Shown here piece after piece: positions 15,564-23,735 of a stretch of DNA of 28,984 bases. How positions within the stretch are numbered: the first letter of the stretch is position 1; every line of letters begins with the position of its first letter. The notes beneath the pieces are model-generated. The model saw nothing but the letters and a program-made list of their open reading frames with translations, was not told the origin of the DNA and did no database searches. The position numbers were made by a program, and so were the translations under genes. The stretch is taken from positions 1 through 28,984 of the forward strand of contig USJD01000022.1 of NCBI GenBank assembly GCA_900554835.1, in the 5' to 3' direction. This stretch comes from an uncultured Prevotella sp. Lineage in GTDB: Bacteria > Bacteroidota > Bacteroidia > Bacteroidales > Bacteroidaceae.

Positions 15564-17780
15564 ATGAACGAAGTTTTTACATTTACACCCGAAGAGAAGG
15601 AGCAAACCATGCTCATCCTCGAAAGATTGAGAAATGCCATCGGAGAGACTTTCACGCAGGAAGATGAAACCCATTTGCGTGAGGATATCCACCATGCTTT
15701 CGAAAATCACCAGATACGCCGTGACGTGTTTGGACTGAATCCTATTTTGCATGCACTCCAGACGGCAGAAATAGCTGTCAACGAGATTGGTCTGAAACGA
15801 GATGGTGTCATTTCCATACTGATGCAGACCAGCGTCATCGACGGATACCAGACATTAGCAGACATCAAACGCAAATATGGTGACAACGTGGAGCACATCA
15901 TCGGCGGTCTTCTCCGCATTCACGATCTGTACAAACGAAATCCTATTATAGAAAGCGAGAATTTCAGAAATCTGCTTATCTCGTTTTCAGAAGACATGCG
16001 CGTCATCCTCATCATGATAGCAGACCGCGTGAATGTGATGCGACAGATAAGGGACACGAAGCAGGAAGAGGCTAAAAAGGAAGTCAGCGAGGAAGCCAGT
16101 TACCTCTATGCCCCACTCGCCCACAAATTGGGTCTCTATAAACTGAAGAGCGAACTGGAAGATCTCAGTCTGAAGTATCTGGAGCATGATGCCTATTATT
16201 TAATAAAGGAGAAATTGAATGCCACCAAAGCATCCCGAGATGCTTATATCGCCCGTTTCATCAAACCTATCCAGGAAAAGCTGGATGAGGCTGGACTGAA
16301 ATACCACATGAAGGGACGAACAAAGAGCATCCATTCCATCTGGCAGAAAATGAAAAAGCAGGGATGCGGATTTGAAGGTGTATATGACCTGTTTGCCATC
16401 AGAATCATCCTGGATGTGCCTCGTGAAATGGAATACAAACAGTGCTGGCAAGTGTTCGCCATCATCACGGACATGTATCAGCCTAATCCGAAGCGTATGC
16501 GCGACTGGTTGTCCGTACCTAAGAGTAATGGATATGAAAGTTTGCACACCACCGTACTGGGTCCGGAAAAGAAATGGGTGGAAGTCCAAATCAGAACAGA
16601 ACGTATGGACGATATCGCCGAGCATGGTCTTGCTGCCCACTGGCGCTATAAAGGTATCAGACAGGGAGAAGGCGGCATTGACGAATGGCTTGCCAATATC
16701 CGAAGTGCACTGGAGAACAATGACGATCTGCAATTGATGGACCAGTTCACCACTGATCTGAAGGAAGATGAGGTGTATGTATTTACCCCGAAGGGTGATC
16801 TGCTCAACTTCCCGAAAGGTGCTACCGTGCTCGATTTCGCCTACTATATCCACTCGCGTATTGGCAACAACTGCGTGGGAGGTAAAATCAACGGAAGGGC
16901 TGTAAGTTTCAGACAAGAGCTCCATTCCGGCGACCAGATTGAGATTCTCACCCAGAGCAATCAAAAGCCAAGACAAGAATGGTTGAATATCGTACAGACC
17001 TCGAAGGCAAAGGCAAAAATCAGACTCGCCCTCAAGGAAACCCAGAAGAAGGATGGTCTTCTTGCCAAGGAACTCATCGAACGACGATTCAAAAACCGCA
17101 AAATCGATATTGATGAAAGTACGATGGCTCGTATCATCAAGAAGATGGGCTACAAAGAGAACTCGGATTTCTATAAAGATATAGCAGAAGAAAGACTGGA
17201 TGTCAACAGCGTTATCGACAAATACGTAGCAGAACGTGACCACGATCTCAACTTGTCTAACGCCACTAAGCCTGCTGAGAGTGCAGCCAACTTCGAATAC
17301 GAAAATCCTACAGAGGAACTGGTGAAGCAAAGCGACGACGTGCTTACCATAGACGAAAATCTCAAAGGTATAGACTTCGAACTTGCTCATTGTTGCCACC
17401 CTATCTATGGTGATCCAATTTTTGGTTTCGTAACCATCAACAAGGGAATCAAAATTCACCGTACAGACTGTCCAAATGCCCGCGAATTGCGCAGACGTTT
17501 CGGTTACCGTATCGTAAGAGCCCGCTGGAGCGGTAAAGGTTCTTCCAAGTATGCCATTACTCTGCGAATTATCGGCAATGATGATATCGGTATTGTCAGC
17601 AACATTACCAACATTATTTCCAAAGAGGATAAACTCGTGATGCGCGGAATCAACATCTCCTCCAAGGATGGACTCTTCTCTGGTAACGTAACAGTCATGA
17701 TAGATGATGCTACAAAGACAGAAACACTCATCAAGAAACTGAGTGCAGTAAAGGGAGTAAAACAGGTAATAAGAATCTAA
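15564..17780 (+). CDS. relA: RelA/SpoT-family (p)ppGpp synthetase, hydrolase site degenerate
   Basis: A 738-residue long RSH protein that makes the stringent-response alarmone from ATP and GDP/GTP. N-terminal HD region: the first His (H63) is kept, but the motif normally written LLHDVVED reads LMQTSVID (86-93), so hydrolysis is probably lost. Synthetase domain: YDLFAIR (274-280, D275), GYESLHT (323-329) and EVQIRT (340-345) are intact. The charge motif before GYES is RMRD (311-314), the RxKD-like form rather than the ExDD of E. coli RelA. TGS domain at about 402-462, HCCHPI..D zinc-finger-like region near 610-640, ACT domain from about 664. It is called relA because it appears to be synthetase-only. 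A bifunctional partner would be expected elsewhere in the genome. Confidence 0.9.
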   Translation: MNEVFTFTPEEKEQTMLILERLRNAIGETFTQEDETHLREDIHHAFENHQIRRDVFGLNPILHALQTAEIAVNEIGLKRDGVISILMQTSVIDGYQTLADIKRKYGDNVEHIIGGLLRIHDLYKRNPIIESENFRNLLISFSEDMRVILIMIADRVNVMRQIRDTKQEEAKKEVSEEASYLYAPLAHKLGLYKLKSELEDLSLKYLEHDAYYLIKEKLNATKASRDAYIARFIKPIQEKLDEAGLKYHMKGRTKSIHSIWQKMKKQGCGFEGVYDLFAIRIILDVPREMEYKQCWQVFAIITDMYQPNPKRMRDWLSVPKSNGYESLHTTVLGPEKKWVEVQIRTERMDDIAEHGLAAHWRYKGIRQGEGGIDEWLANIRSALENNDDLQLMDQFTTDLKEDEVYVFTPKGDLLNFPKGATVLDFAYYIHSRIGNNCVGGKINGRAVSFRQELHSGDQIEILTQSNQKPRQEWLNIVQTSKAKAKIRLALKETQKKDGLLAKELIERRFKNRKIDIDESTMARIIKKMGYKENSDFYKDIAEERLDVNSVIDKYVAERDHDLNLSNATKPAESAANFEYENPTEELVKQSDDVLTIDENLKGIDFELAHCCHPIYGDPIFGFVTINKGIKIHRTDCPNARELRRRFGYRIVRARWSGKGSSKYAITLRIIGNDDIGIVSNITNIISKEDKLVMRGINISSKDGLFSGNVTVMIDDATKTETLIKKLSAVKGVKQVIRI

Positions 17781-17842
17781 ACGTAAGACAAAGGTTTGCT
17801 GAAGTTATCACACAACTTTTTCGGCATAAATTCAACAAAATG

Positions 17843-17883
17843 AAGGCTAAATGCTTGATGCTTATGGTATCGCATTTAGCCTT
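17843..17883 (+). terminator. relA terminator
   Basis: AAGGCTAAATGC (17843-17854) pairs perfectly with GCATTTAGCCTT (17872-17883) and is followed by AATTTTATTT. A strong 12-bp stem. Confidence 0.88.
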
Positions 17884-17952
17884 AATTTTATTTAAGCACA
17901 AGCACATGAGCGTTAAAGTTTGTTACAAACAAACAGATTTTCATAAAAAAGC

Positions 17953-17983
17953 ATTGCTATTTCGAATATAATAACTATTTTTG
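17953..17983 (+). promoter_or_regulatory. Promoter of candidate small RNA
   Basis: ATTG (17953-17956), 19 bp, TATTTTTG (17976-17983). Just upstream is a perfect dyad with arms GTTTGTT and AACAAAC (17918-17934), a possible operator. Confidence 0.55.
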
Positions 17984-17988
17984 TGCGT

Positions 17989-18052
17989 GTGTTTTTCATA
18001 GTATTAGATTTAAGGTTAACAAGGAATGGGTCACAGCGGTGACCCTTTTTTT
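17989..18052 (+). ncRNA. Candidate small RNA, about 65 nt
   Basis: A promoter ends at 17983, and a very strong terminator follows 45 bp later: GGGTCAC (18028-18034), loop AGCG, GTGACCC (18039-18045), then seven T. Nothing between them is a credible reading frame. The relA transcript already has its own terminator at 17843-17883, so this second terminator needs its own transcript. The 3' end overlaps, in antisense, the last codons of the small gene at 18051-18314. No known RNA family is recognised. Confidence 0.5.
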
Positions 18053-18314
18053 ATTTTTTCTTGAATTTTCTATAAAGTTTCCAAGCCAACAAAGCCCCAT
18101 CAAAGGCACTTGCACCGATGGAGAACAGACTCTGCATTCTTTTGCTTGGGCTTGCATTCTTGGACAAAGCATCAGGCTTTGCAAACAAAGATTTCCACAA
18201 AGCCTTGATTCTTGCATCATCAGCCTCGATATCCTTTTGCAACAATTCCTTTCGCAAACGGATTTCTGTCAATGAACTATATTTCGTCGGATTAGAATTA
18301 TCTTGACTCATCAT
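18051..18314 (-). CDS. Small hypothetical protein, third gene of YtxH/holin operon
   Basis: About 87 residues, starting MMSQDNSN at 18314 (or MSQ at 18311). The longer frame to 18347 would overlap the holin-like gene. It is charged and probably helical (LTEIRLRKELLQKDIEADDA), with a weakly hydrophobic stretch near the end (FSIGASAFDGALLAWKLYRK) and a final KKK. No signal peptide. I do not recognise a named family. It starts 7 bp after the stop of the holin-like gene, so the two are probably translated together. This order (YtxH, holin-like, small charged protein) recurs in Bacteroidetes, and an envelope-stress role is inference. Its stop lies opposite the T-run of the small-RNA terminator. 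Confidence 0.72.
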   Translation of the reverse strand: MMSQDNSNPTKYSSLTEIRLRKELLQKDIEADDARIKALWKSLFAKPDALSKNASPSKRMQSLFSIGASAFDGALLAWKLYRKFKKK

Positions 18315-18321
18315 CTTATCA

Positions 18322-18675
18322 TTATTTTTGCATGAGAATACCGGCAAGGAATTTCACCAAAGGACGTTCAATCCATTGATGGCGGAATATAAAGAATACC
18401 ACTAATATAAATAGGTATATAGCCGCAACGATGCAGAATCCCCAGACATATCCAATAAGTTCACCCAAGCCATAAGCCAAGGCAAAAGAAAAATAAATAA
18501 GGGCTATCATGAGCAAGCCGACTAACACAACGGTAACAGTTAAGGCTGTCAGCAAGCGTACTACTTTATCCACTACATCGAGCTTCACATATTCCGTCTG
18601 AAGCCCGATATAGTGTTTGAGCACTTCAACAAGTTGCCCAATAGTTTCTACATTTTTATCGTTAGAAAACATCAT
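18322..18675 (-). CDS. Holin-like (phage_holin_3_6 / DUF1469) membrane protein
   Basis: About 117 residues (start MMFSN at 18675 or MFSN at 18672). An amphipathic N-terminal helix (NVETIGQLVEVLKHYIGLQT) is followed by two long hydrophobic hairpin segments, ALTVTVVLVGLLMIALIYFS and GFCIVAAIYLFILVVFFIF, and a basic tail. This is the layout of the DUF1469 family, named for similarity to phage holins but widespread on chromosomes. No lysis gene or other phage gene is nearby, so a lytic role is unlikely. Middle gene of the operon, 33 bp after the YtxH stop. A 13-bp direct repeat spans the gap. Confidence 0.8.
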   Translation of the reverse strand: MMFSNDKNVETIGQLVEVLKHYIGLQTEYVKLDVVDKVVRLLTALTVTVVLVGLLMIALIYFSFALAYGLGELIGYVWGFCIVAAIYLFILVVFFIFRHQWIERPLVKFLAGILMQK

Positions 18676-18708
18676 GATAAATTATCGTCCTCAAAAAGAC
18701 ATGATAAA

Positions 18709-18921
18709 TTATACCTCAGGAGCAGCGTCCTTAATGTCATCTACCAAATCATCAACATCTTTTTTGCTGAGCTTGATGTTATGCTTGCTGCAGAAATTGT
18801 CAACTGCATCAGCAATTTTGCTACGTGTATCCTCACCCTTCTCAGGAGCAAAAATCAAACCTAAAGCTGAACCAGCGATTGCACCGCCGAGGAAAGCTCC
18901 AATGTAACCTAATGCTTTCAT
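18709..18921 (-). CDS. YtxH-domain protein
   Basis: A 70-residue protein starting MKALGYIGAFLGGAIAGSAL, a Gly/Ala-rich membrane helix. It is followed by GLIFAPEKGEDTRSKIADAV, the YtxH signature (APxxGxxTR), and a charged helical tail ending DIKDAAPEV. YtxH proteins are small membrane-anchored proteins, often stress-induced, with no proven biochemical role. The start at 18921 is preferred over an ATG nine codons upstream because the helix normally begins at the N-terminus. First gene of the operon, with a promoter about 90 bp upstream and a leader containing AGAGAT...ATCTCT (18956-18976). Confidence 0.85.
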   Translation of the reverse strand: MKALGYIGAFLGGAIAGSALGLIFAPEKGEDTRSKIADAVDNFCSKHNIKLSKKDVDDLVDDIKDAAPEV

Positions 18922-19235
18922 AATTACTAAGTTTTTATTGTTAAACATGTTATCAAGAGATCGACGAACTATCTCTATAAGCTGGTCCGACGACTTCTTT
19001 ATGTTGCAAATGTACTAAATAATATTCAATAAACAATGATTTTTTCCTTAATTTTTATTTAAAGGTGTTGTATTACCCATGTTTTAACAAACTTTATGCG
19101 AGGTTTCTTGTTGTATTTGCAATATTATTTGTATTTTCGCAGAACGAAAGCGACACGAATTGTCAACGGGTGGTGATTATATCACTACTAAACAACAAAG
19201 AAATCAAATAAGTTAAACAATAAAAACATTAAGTT
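18922..19235. promoter_or_regulatory. Divergent promoter region between YtxH operon and SPOR operon
   Basis: Leftward promoter: ATTG (19037-19034), 19 bp, TACATTTG (19014-19007). Rightward: a weaker TATTTTCG at 19132-19139 with CTTG 21 bp upstream. The SPOR leader contains an 8-bp hairpin, GTGGTGAT (19170-19177) with ATCACTAC (19181-19188). No gene is seen. Confidence 0.5.
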
Positions 19236-19712
19236 ATGAAGAAATTATCAGTTTTGAGCTTGGGCTTGTGCATTGTTTTGGCACTTGCAAGTTGTAAGTC
19301 TAAAGAAAGCATGTATAAGAAAGCATACGAGAAGGCACAGGCTCAGGAAGTACAGCAGCCTACAACAACAGAACCAGTTGTTACTCCATTGGAGACAACT
19401 ACTCCTAGCGAATCAACAAATACAGAAGTAGATAATGCATCTGTACGTCAGGAGAATGTATCACTTGTTTCTGGTTCTGGTCTCCAGAATTTCAGCGTAG
19501 TAGTAGGTTCTTTCTCTTTGAAGGCTAACGCAGAGGGTCTTTACAATACATTGAAGAACTCTGGCTATGACGCACAAATCGTATTCAACAATGAGCGCAA
19601 CATGTATCGTGTGGTTGCTTCCACATTCGTAGATAAGGCTGGTGCTGTAAAGAGCCGTAACGAACTCCGTGCCAGCAAGTACCCAGACGCTTGGTTGCTC
19701 TTTAAGAAATAA
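19236..19712 (+). CDS. SPOR-domain lipoprotein
   Basis: A 158-residue lipoprotein. The signal peptide ends LASC with Cys20 as the lipid site. A Thr/Pro/Glu-rich linker (about 40-80) leads to a C-terminal SPOR domain (about 82-158, NFSVVVGSFSLKANAEGLYN, ending AWLLFKK). SPOR domains bind denuded glycan strands of peptidoglycan, usually at the division site, so a role in cell-wall binding during division is likely. Start: the only ATG that gives a signal peptide. Its stop codon shares one base with the start of ruvX (TAATG), so the two are translationally coupled. First gene of a four-gene run. Confidence 0.88.
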   Translation: MKKLSVLSLGLCIVLALASCKSKESMYKKAYEKAQAQEVQQPTTTEPVVTPLETTTPSESTNTEVDNASVRQENVSLVSGSGLQNFSVVVGSFSLKANAEGLYNTLKNSGYDAQIVFNNERNMYRVVASTFVDKAGAVKSRNELRASKYPDAWLLFKK

Positions 19713-20125
19713 TGCGCATCTTATCCATAGATTACGGTAAGAAACGTACCGGACTGGCAGTGACCGACCCATTGCAGATTATTGCAGGTGGGTTGGCCAC
19801 TGTTGCTACATCTGAACTATTTGCCTTCATCGAAGGCTATATACAAAAGGAACAGGTGGAGCGCATTGTCATCGGCAAACCGATGCAGCCCAACGGGCAA
19901 CCCAGCGAAAACCTGGCACGTGTGGAGAACTTCTTCAACAGATGGCGCAAGGCACACCCGGAGATTCCCATTGAGTACTATGATGAAAGATTCACTTCTG
20001 TACTCGCCCATCGAGCAATGATAGACGGCGGAGTAAAGAAGAAAGTGAGAAAAGAAAACAAAGGACTGGTGGACGAGATTAGCGCCACCATTATTTTACA
20101 AGATTTTTTGCAATCCAGAAAATGA
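19712..20125 (+). CDS. ruvX: Putative Holliday junction resolvase / pre-16S rRNA nuclease RuvX (YqgF)
   Basis: A 137-residue RNase H-like nuclease, the normal size of YqgF/RuvX. It takes part in 16S rRNA 5'-end processing and was earlier proposed as a Holliday junction resolvase. Conserved sites: ILSIDYGKKRTGLAVTDP at the N-terminus with catalytic D7, IGKP (54-57), DERFT (91-95) and the C-terminal Asp in LVDEISATIILQ (about D121). The ATG overlaps the SPOR stop by one base. Its own stop overlaps the def ATG by four bases (ATGA). The tight packing with def suggests a translation-related operon. Confidence 0.93.
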   Translation: MRILSIDYGKKRTGLAVTDPLQIIAGGLATVATSELFAFIEGYIQKEQVERIVIGKPMQPNGQPSENLARVENFFNRWRKAHPEIPIEYYDERFTSVLAHRAMIDGGVKKKVRKENKGLVDEISATIILQDFLQSRK

Positions 20126-20682
20126 TTTTACCTATTTATATATATGGTCAGCCTGTATTGAGAAAAGTGGCTGAAGATATTACTCCGGATTATCCGGAAC
20201 TGAAACAGCTGATTTCCAACATGTATGAAACTCTTGACGCAAGTAATGGAGTGGGTCTTGCTGCCCCTCAGATTGGTCTCGACATCCGTGTTGTTGTTAT
20301 CGATTTGGATGTACTTAGCGAGGATTTCCCTGAGTACAAAGGTTTCAGAAAAGCATTTATCAATGCTCACATCATCGAGCGCGACGAGGAAAGCAAGACT
20401 GAGTCTTTGGAAGAAGGCTGCCTGTCTATCCCTGGCATCTCTGAAAAAGTAACCCGCCCTACCCGTATCCATGTGAAATATCTTGATGAAGAATATCAGG
20501 AGCATGACGAATGGGTAGAAGGTTATCTGGCAAGAGTGATGCAGCATGAATTTGACCACCTGGAGGGCACCATGTTTGTAGATCGTATTTCACCTCTACG
20601 CAAGAACATGATTGCCGGTAAGCTCAAAAACATCATCAAGGGCAAATTCCGCTGTGCTTATCGCACCAAAATTCGTCACTAA
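20122..20682 (+). CDS. def: Peptide deformylase
   Basis: A 186-residue metalloenzyme that removes the N-formyl group from new proteins in the cytoplasm. All three family motifs are present: GVGLAAPQ (43-50), EGCLS (98-102, metal-binding Cys) and HEFDH (142-146, metal-binding His residues and catalytic Glu). It begins inside the ruvX stop (ATGA overlap). The length and the extended loop between the motifs (LDVLSEDFPEYKGFRKAF) fit Bacteroidetes deformylases. No methionyl-tRNA formyltransferase gene (fmt), a common neighbour elsewhere, lies beside it. Confidence 0.96.
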   Translation: MILPIYIYGQPVLRKVAEDITPDYPELKQLISNMYETLDASNGVGLAAPQIGLDIRVVVIDLDVLSEDFPEYKGFRKAFINAHIIERDEESKTESLEEGCLSIPGISEKVTRPTRIHVKYLDEEYQEHDEWVEGYLARVMQHEFDHLEGTMFVDRISPLRKNMIAGKLKNIIKGKFRCAYRTKIRH

Positions 20683-20732
20683 TCAGCGAAAAAGCAAATT
20701 CAATAGGTTTTAGTTCTATTTATACATTCAGT

Positions 20733-22727
20733 ATGAACAAAAAGAGATTATTGGCTATAGCTTTCCTTGCATTGTCTATAGCACCGGTTGCTGCGCAATA
20801 TCGAGTAGATCGCCTCATTACTGCAGGTAGAAGTGCTCTGTATTACGAAGACTATGTTTTGTCTATCAAATACTTTAATTTGGCAATTGGCGCCAAGCCA
20901 TATCTCTATGAACCATGGTATTATCGCAGCGTGGCTAAATTCAGCCTCGATGACTATACGGGTGCAGAGAGCGATGCTACAGAAGCATTGCATCTCAACC
21001 CTTATATCAATGACATCTATGACCTACGTGCTATTTGCCGTATCAGACAGAGCAAATATGATGAGGCTATCCAGGATTACAATTCTGCCATCAAGATTGA
21101 ACCGAGAAATCGCAACTATTGGTTCAACCGTGCTCTCTGTCTGATGCAGGACAAGAAATACGATCCTGCTCTGGTACAACTTGATTCTATTATCAAGCAG
21201 TGGCATGACTTTTCCAATGCTTATTCTCTCAAGGCAGAAGTGTATCTCCAGAAAAAAGATACCATAAGTGCCGAAAAATGGCTGGATAAAAGTCTGGAAC
21301 TCAATCCATACGATGGAGATACATGGACCACACGTGCCTACATGGCTCTCGCAAGAAAAGAATGGAACATTGCCGATGAGGCTCTCACCAAGTCTTTGCA
21401 TTTCAAGCCGAACAATGTAAACAACTATATCAATAGAGCCTTGGCTCGTATCAACCTCAATAATCTGAGAGGTGCTATGAGCGATTACGACAATGCGCTG
21501 GATCTGGATCCGAACAATTTCCTCGCACACTACAACCGTGGTCTGATGCGTGTCCAACTGGGAGACGACAACAGAGCTATCTCCGACTTTGACTTCGTCA
21601 TCAAGATGGAGCCACAAAATTTCATGGCGATTTTCAACCGTGCACTCCTGCATGAGAAAACAGGAAATCTCCGTGCTGCCATCCGTGACCTTACTACGGT
21701 AATCAACCAATTTCCTAATTTCTGGACAGGTCTCTCCTATCGCGCCAACTGTTACCGACGCCTGGGTATGACAGATAAGGCGGAGCTTGACGAATTCCGC
21801 ATACTCAAAGCACAGATGAACAAACATCTGGGAATACAACCAAGATGGAGTTCCAAGACCAAGAAAGAAATACGTAAGCGCTCAGAAATTGATCCGAATA
21901 AGTTTGCCAGCCTCGTTGTAGAAGACGAACCAAAATACGAGCACGAATACAAGAGTGAGTATCGCGGACGCATTCAAAACAGATTGGTGGAGACCGCTTA
22001 TCTCCCAATGTACAGAATCAGTTATTTCCCAAGTACACAAAGCATTACGGGTGTACAGGCATTTGACAAGGATGTAGAGCAACTCAATATTCAGAACAAA
22101 CAAAATAAGGATACAAAGCTCTACATTGTATGCAACAAGGAACAGCTGGACGAGAATGGCTCTATGAAAATATTCTCGCTGATTGATAAGCTATCAGCAG
22201 AATTAAGCGTAGCAAAAGACGACGAAAGAAAGAAGGAACTTCTGATTCACAGGGCTGTTGCCAATGCTGTATTGCGTGATTTCGAGGCAGCCATCAGTGA
22301 TTTCACAGAATACATCAAGTTGGACGATACCAATGCATTAGCATATTGGCAAAGAGCCGTTTGTCAGACAGAAATGGACGAATTCAATGTTTCAGAGGGA
22401 CAGCCTATCATCAACATCCACTCTGCAGAAGCAGATTTCAGTGATGCCATCCGTCTGAGCAAGAACAATAATGCATACATTTATTATAATAGAGGTAATC
22501 TGCACGCTAACCGCAAGGAATTGTCCAAGGCCATTGACGACTATACCATGGCCATCAAGATAGACAACAAACTTGCAGAAGCATATTATAATAGAGGTAT
22601 CGCACGTTCAAAAACAGGCAATAAGGCTACTGCCATCCAAGATTTGTCTAAAGCAGGAGAATTAGGTCTTTATGATGCTTACTCTGTCATCAAAAGGCTA
22701 AACAAACAGAAAGAAGAAAAGAAATAG
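20733..22727 (+). CDS. Exported TPR-repeat protein
   Basis: A 664-residue protein with a Sec signal peptide (KKRLLAIAFLALSIAPVAAQ), so it acts in the periplasm. About nine tetratricopeptide repeats fill residues 25-350 (for example AICRIRQSKYDEAIQDYNSA and AHYNRGLMRVQLGDDNRAIS), and about four more lie near 495-655. Between them (about 355-490) is a charged non-TPR section containing RNRLVE-like and SYFPSTQSITGVQAF stretches with no recognised domain. TPR arrays are protein-binding scaffolds; the partner is unknown. It lies 50 bp after def without a terminator between, so it is probably the last gene of the SPOR-ruvX-def operon. A strong hairpin follows it. Confidence 0.85.
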   Translation: MNKKRLLAIAFLALSIAPVAAQYRVDRLITAGRSALYYEDYVLSIKYFNLAIGAKPYLYEPWYYRSVAKFSLDDYTGAESDATEALHLNPYINDIYDLRAICRIRQSKYDEAIQDYNSAIKIEPRNRNYWFNRALCLMQDKKYDPALVQLDSIIKQWHDFSNAYSLKAEVYLQKKDTISAEKWLDKSLELNPYDGDTWTTRAYMALARKEWNIADEALTKSLHFKPNNVNNYINRALARINLNNLRGAMSDYDNALDLDPNNFLAHYNRGLMRVQLGDDNRAISDFDFVIKMEPQNFMAIFNRALLHEKTGNLRAAIRDLTTVINQFPNFWTGLSYRANCYRRLGMTDKAELDEFRILKAQMNKHLGIQPRWSSKTKKEIRKRSEIDPNKFASLVVEDEPKYEHEYKSEYRGRIQNRLVETAYLPMYRISYFPSTQSITGVQAFDKDVEQLNIQNKQNKDTKLYIVCNKEQLDENGSMKIFSLIDKLSAELSVAKDDERKKELLIHRAVANAVLRDFEAAISDFTEYIKLDDTNALAYWQRAVCQTEMDEFNVSEGQPIINIHSAEADFSDAIRLSKNNNAYIYYNRGNLHANRKELSKAIDDYTMAIKIDNKLAEAYYNRGIARSKTGNKATAIQDLSKAGELGLYDAYSVIKRLNKQKEEKK

Positions 22728-22767
22728 ATTTTGTTTGCAGGTAATGCAACAACAGCTAAATCCAACA

Positions 22768-22811
22768 AAGGGGGTGTATCAAGCAAAATTATCAGCTTAA
22801 TACACCCCCTT
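22768..22811. terminator. Bidirectional terminator between convergent genes
   Basis: AAGGGGGTGTAT (22768-22779) pairs perfectly with ATACACCCCCTT (22800-22811), with AAGC/GCTT inside. It lies between the ends of the TPR gene and the MBL-fold gene and probably serves both. Confidence 0.85.
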
Positions 22812-22822
22812 CTGCATACATA

Positions 22823-23626
22823 TTATACTAACTTATAGATTTCACTCGGAGTTTTACGTTTCAGCACTTCCAGATCAAAATCCTTTCCTGCCACGATGCC
22901 ATAACTTCTCAAAACATGTTCAACAGTCTTTCGTGCCAATTCTGGATGATTGTTTTCTTCACTAAGATGACAGAGCCAAACATGTCGGAGATTAGAAGTT
23001 GCATGTTCAGCAAGTGCCTTTCCACAAGCATCATTACTCAGATGCCCGTTAGGACCCAGAATACGATCTTTCAGATATTGAGGATAATTACCCTGCAACA
23101 ACATTTCAACACTATGGTTTGCTTCTATTACCAGATAATTAGCACGACCTATGAATTCGTGCATTTCTTCTGTAATATGTCCGACATCAGTAAGCAGACA
23201 GAAGCACACACCACCCTGTTCCACAAAATAGCCCACATTATCGGTACTATCATGAGGAACTCCAAATGGTGTAACCTTAAACTCTCCCAGAGTAAAAGGA
23301 ACCCCTTTTTCTATGACATGGACATTTTGCGGAACAATCTTCTTGCGAACACAATAATTCCTCTCTATCCCCATGTGAACTTTACGGGTTGTATATACTG
23401 GTAGATGAAAATCATTACTCAAACTTCCCACAGACTTAACATGGTCTGCATGATCATGAGTGATAAGGATATGATGAATATCCTCAAACTGCATGCCATA
23501 ATTATGAAAATGCTTTTTCAAGCTTCTCAATCCGACACCTACATCTATCAATATAGAATCCGTCTCAGTGTAAAGATAGTAGCAATTACCACTACTTCCA
23601 CTGCCGAAGGAAATAAATCTCAGCAT
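22823..23626 (-). CDS. MBL-fold metallo-hydrolase (YycJ/WalJ-like)
   Basis: A 267-residue cytoplasmic metallo-beta-lactamase-fold hydrolase. The N-terminus FISFGSGSSGNCYYL and the metal motif HDHADH (57-62) are clear. Further metal ligands are likely H126 region (FGVPHDSTDNVGY), D143 in LLTDVGH and the C-terminal CHLSEENN. The SGSSGN start places it close to YycJ/WalJ, an exonuclease-like branch linked to cell-wall signalling in Firmicutes; here DNA or RNA is a plausible but unproven substrate. Single gene with its own promoter at 23646-23676, divergent from the small lipoprotein and convergent with the TPR gene. Confidence 0.85.
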   Translation of the reverse strand: MLRFISFGSGSSGNCYYLYTETDSILIDVGVGLRSLKKHFHNYGMQFEDIHHILITHDHADHVKSVGSLSNDFHLPVYTTRKVHMGIERNYCVRKKIVPQNVHVIEKGVPFTLGEFKVTPFGVPHDSTDNVGYFVEQGGVCFCLLTDVGHITEEMHEFIGRANYLVIEANHSVEMLLQGNYPQYLKDRILGPNGHLSNDACGKALAEHATSNLRHVWLCHLSEENNHPELARKTVEHVLRSYGIVAGKDFDLEVLKRKTPSEIYKLV

Positions 23627-23645
23627 TTAAAATTATATTTTCATG

Positions 23646-23676
23646 CAAAATTAGCAAAAAAAACTCATATTACAAA
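23646..23676 (-). promoter_or_regulatory. Promoter of MBL-fold gene
   Basis: Minus strand TTTG (23676-23673), 19 bp, TAATTTTG (23653-23646), with the ATG about 20 bp downstream. The opposite strand carries TACCTTTG (23686-23693), the likely -7 box for the lipoprotein gene at 23736, so the two promoters are back to back. Confidence 0.75.
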
Positions 23677-23735
23677 GTTTTTTAGTACCTTTGTAGCAAT
23701 TTTTAGCAATTTAATAGGATTTAAACATCAGTTTT

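Noticed and set aside
16200..17459. A 419-codon antisense frame over relA
   Set aside because: It lies wholly opposite a conserved RSH gene and shows no recognisable domain or start signal.
18322..18675. Prophage remnant at the holin-like gene
   Set aside because: The DUF1469 family is common on chromosomes, and no lysin, integrase or structural phage gene is nearby.
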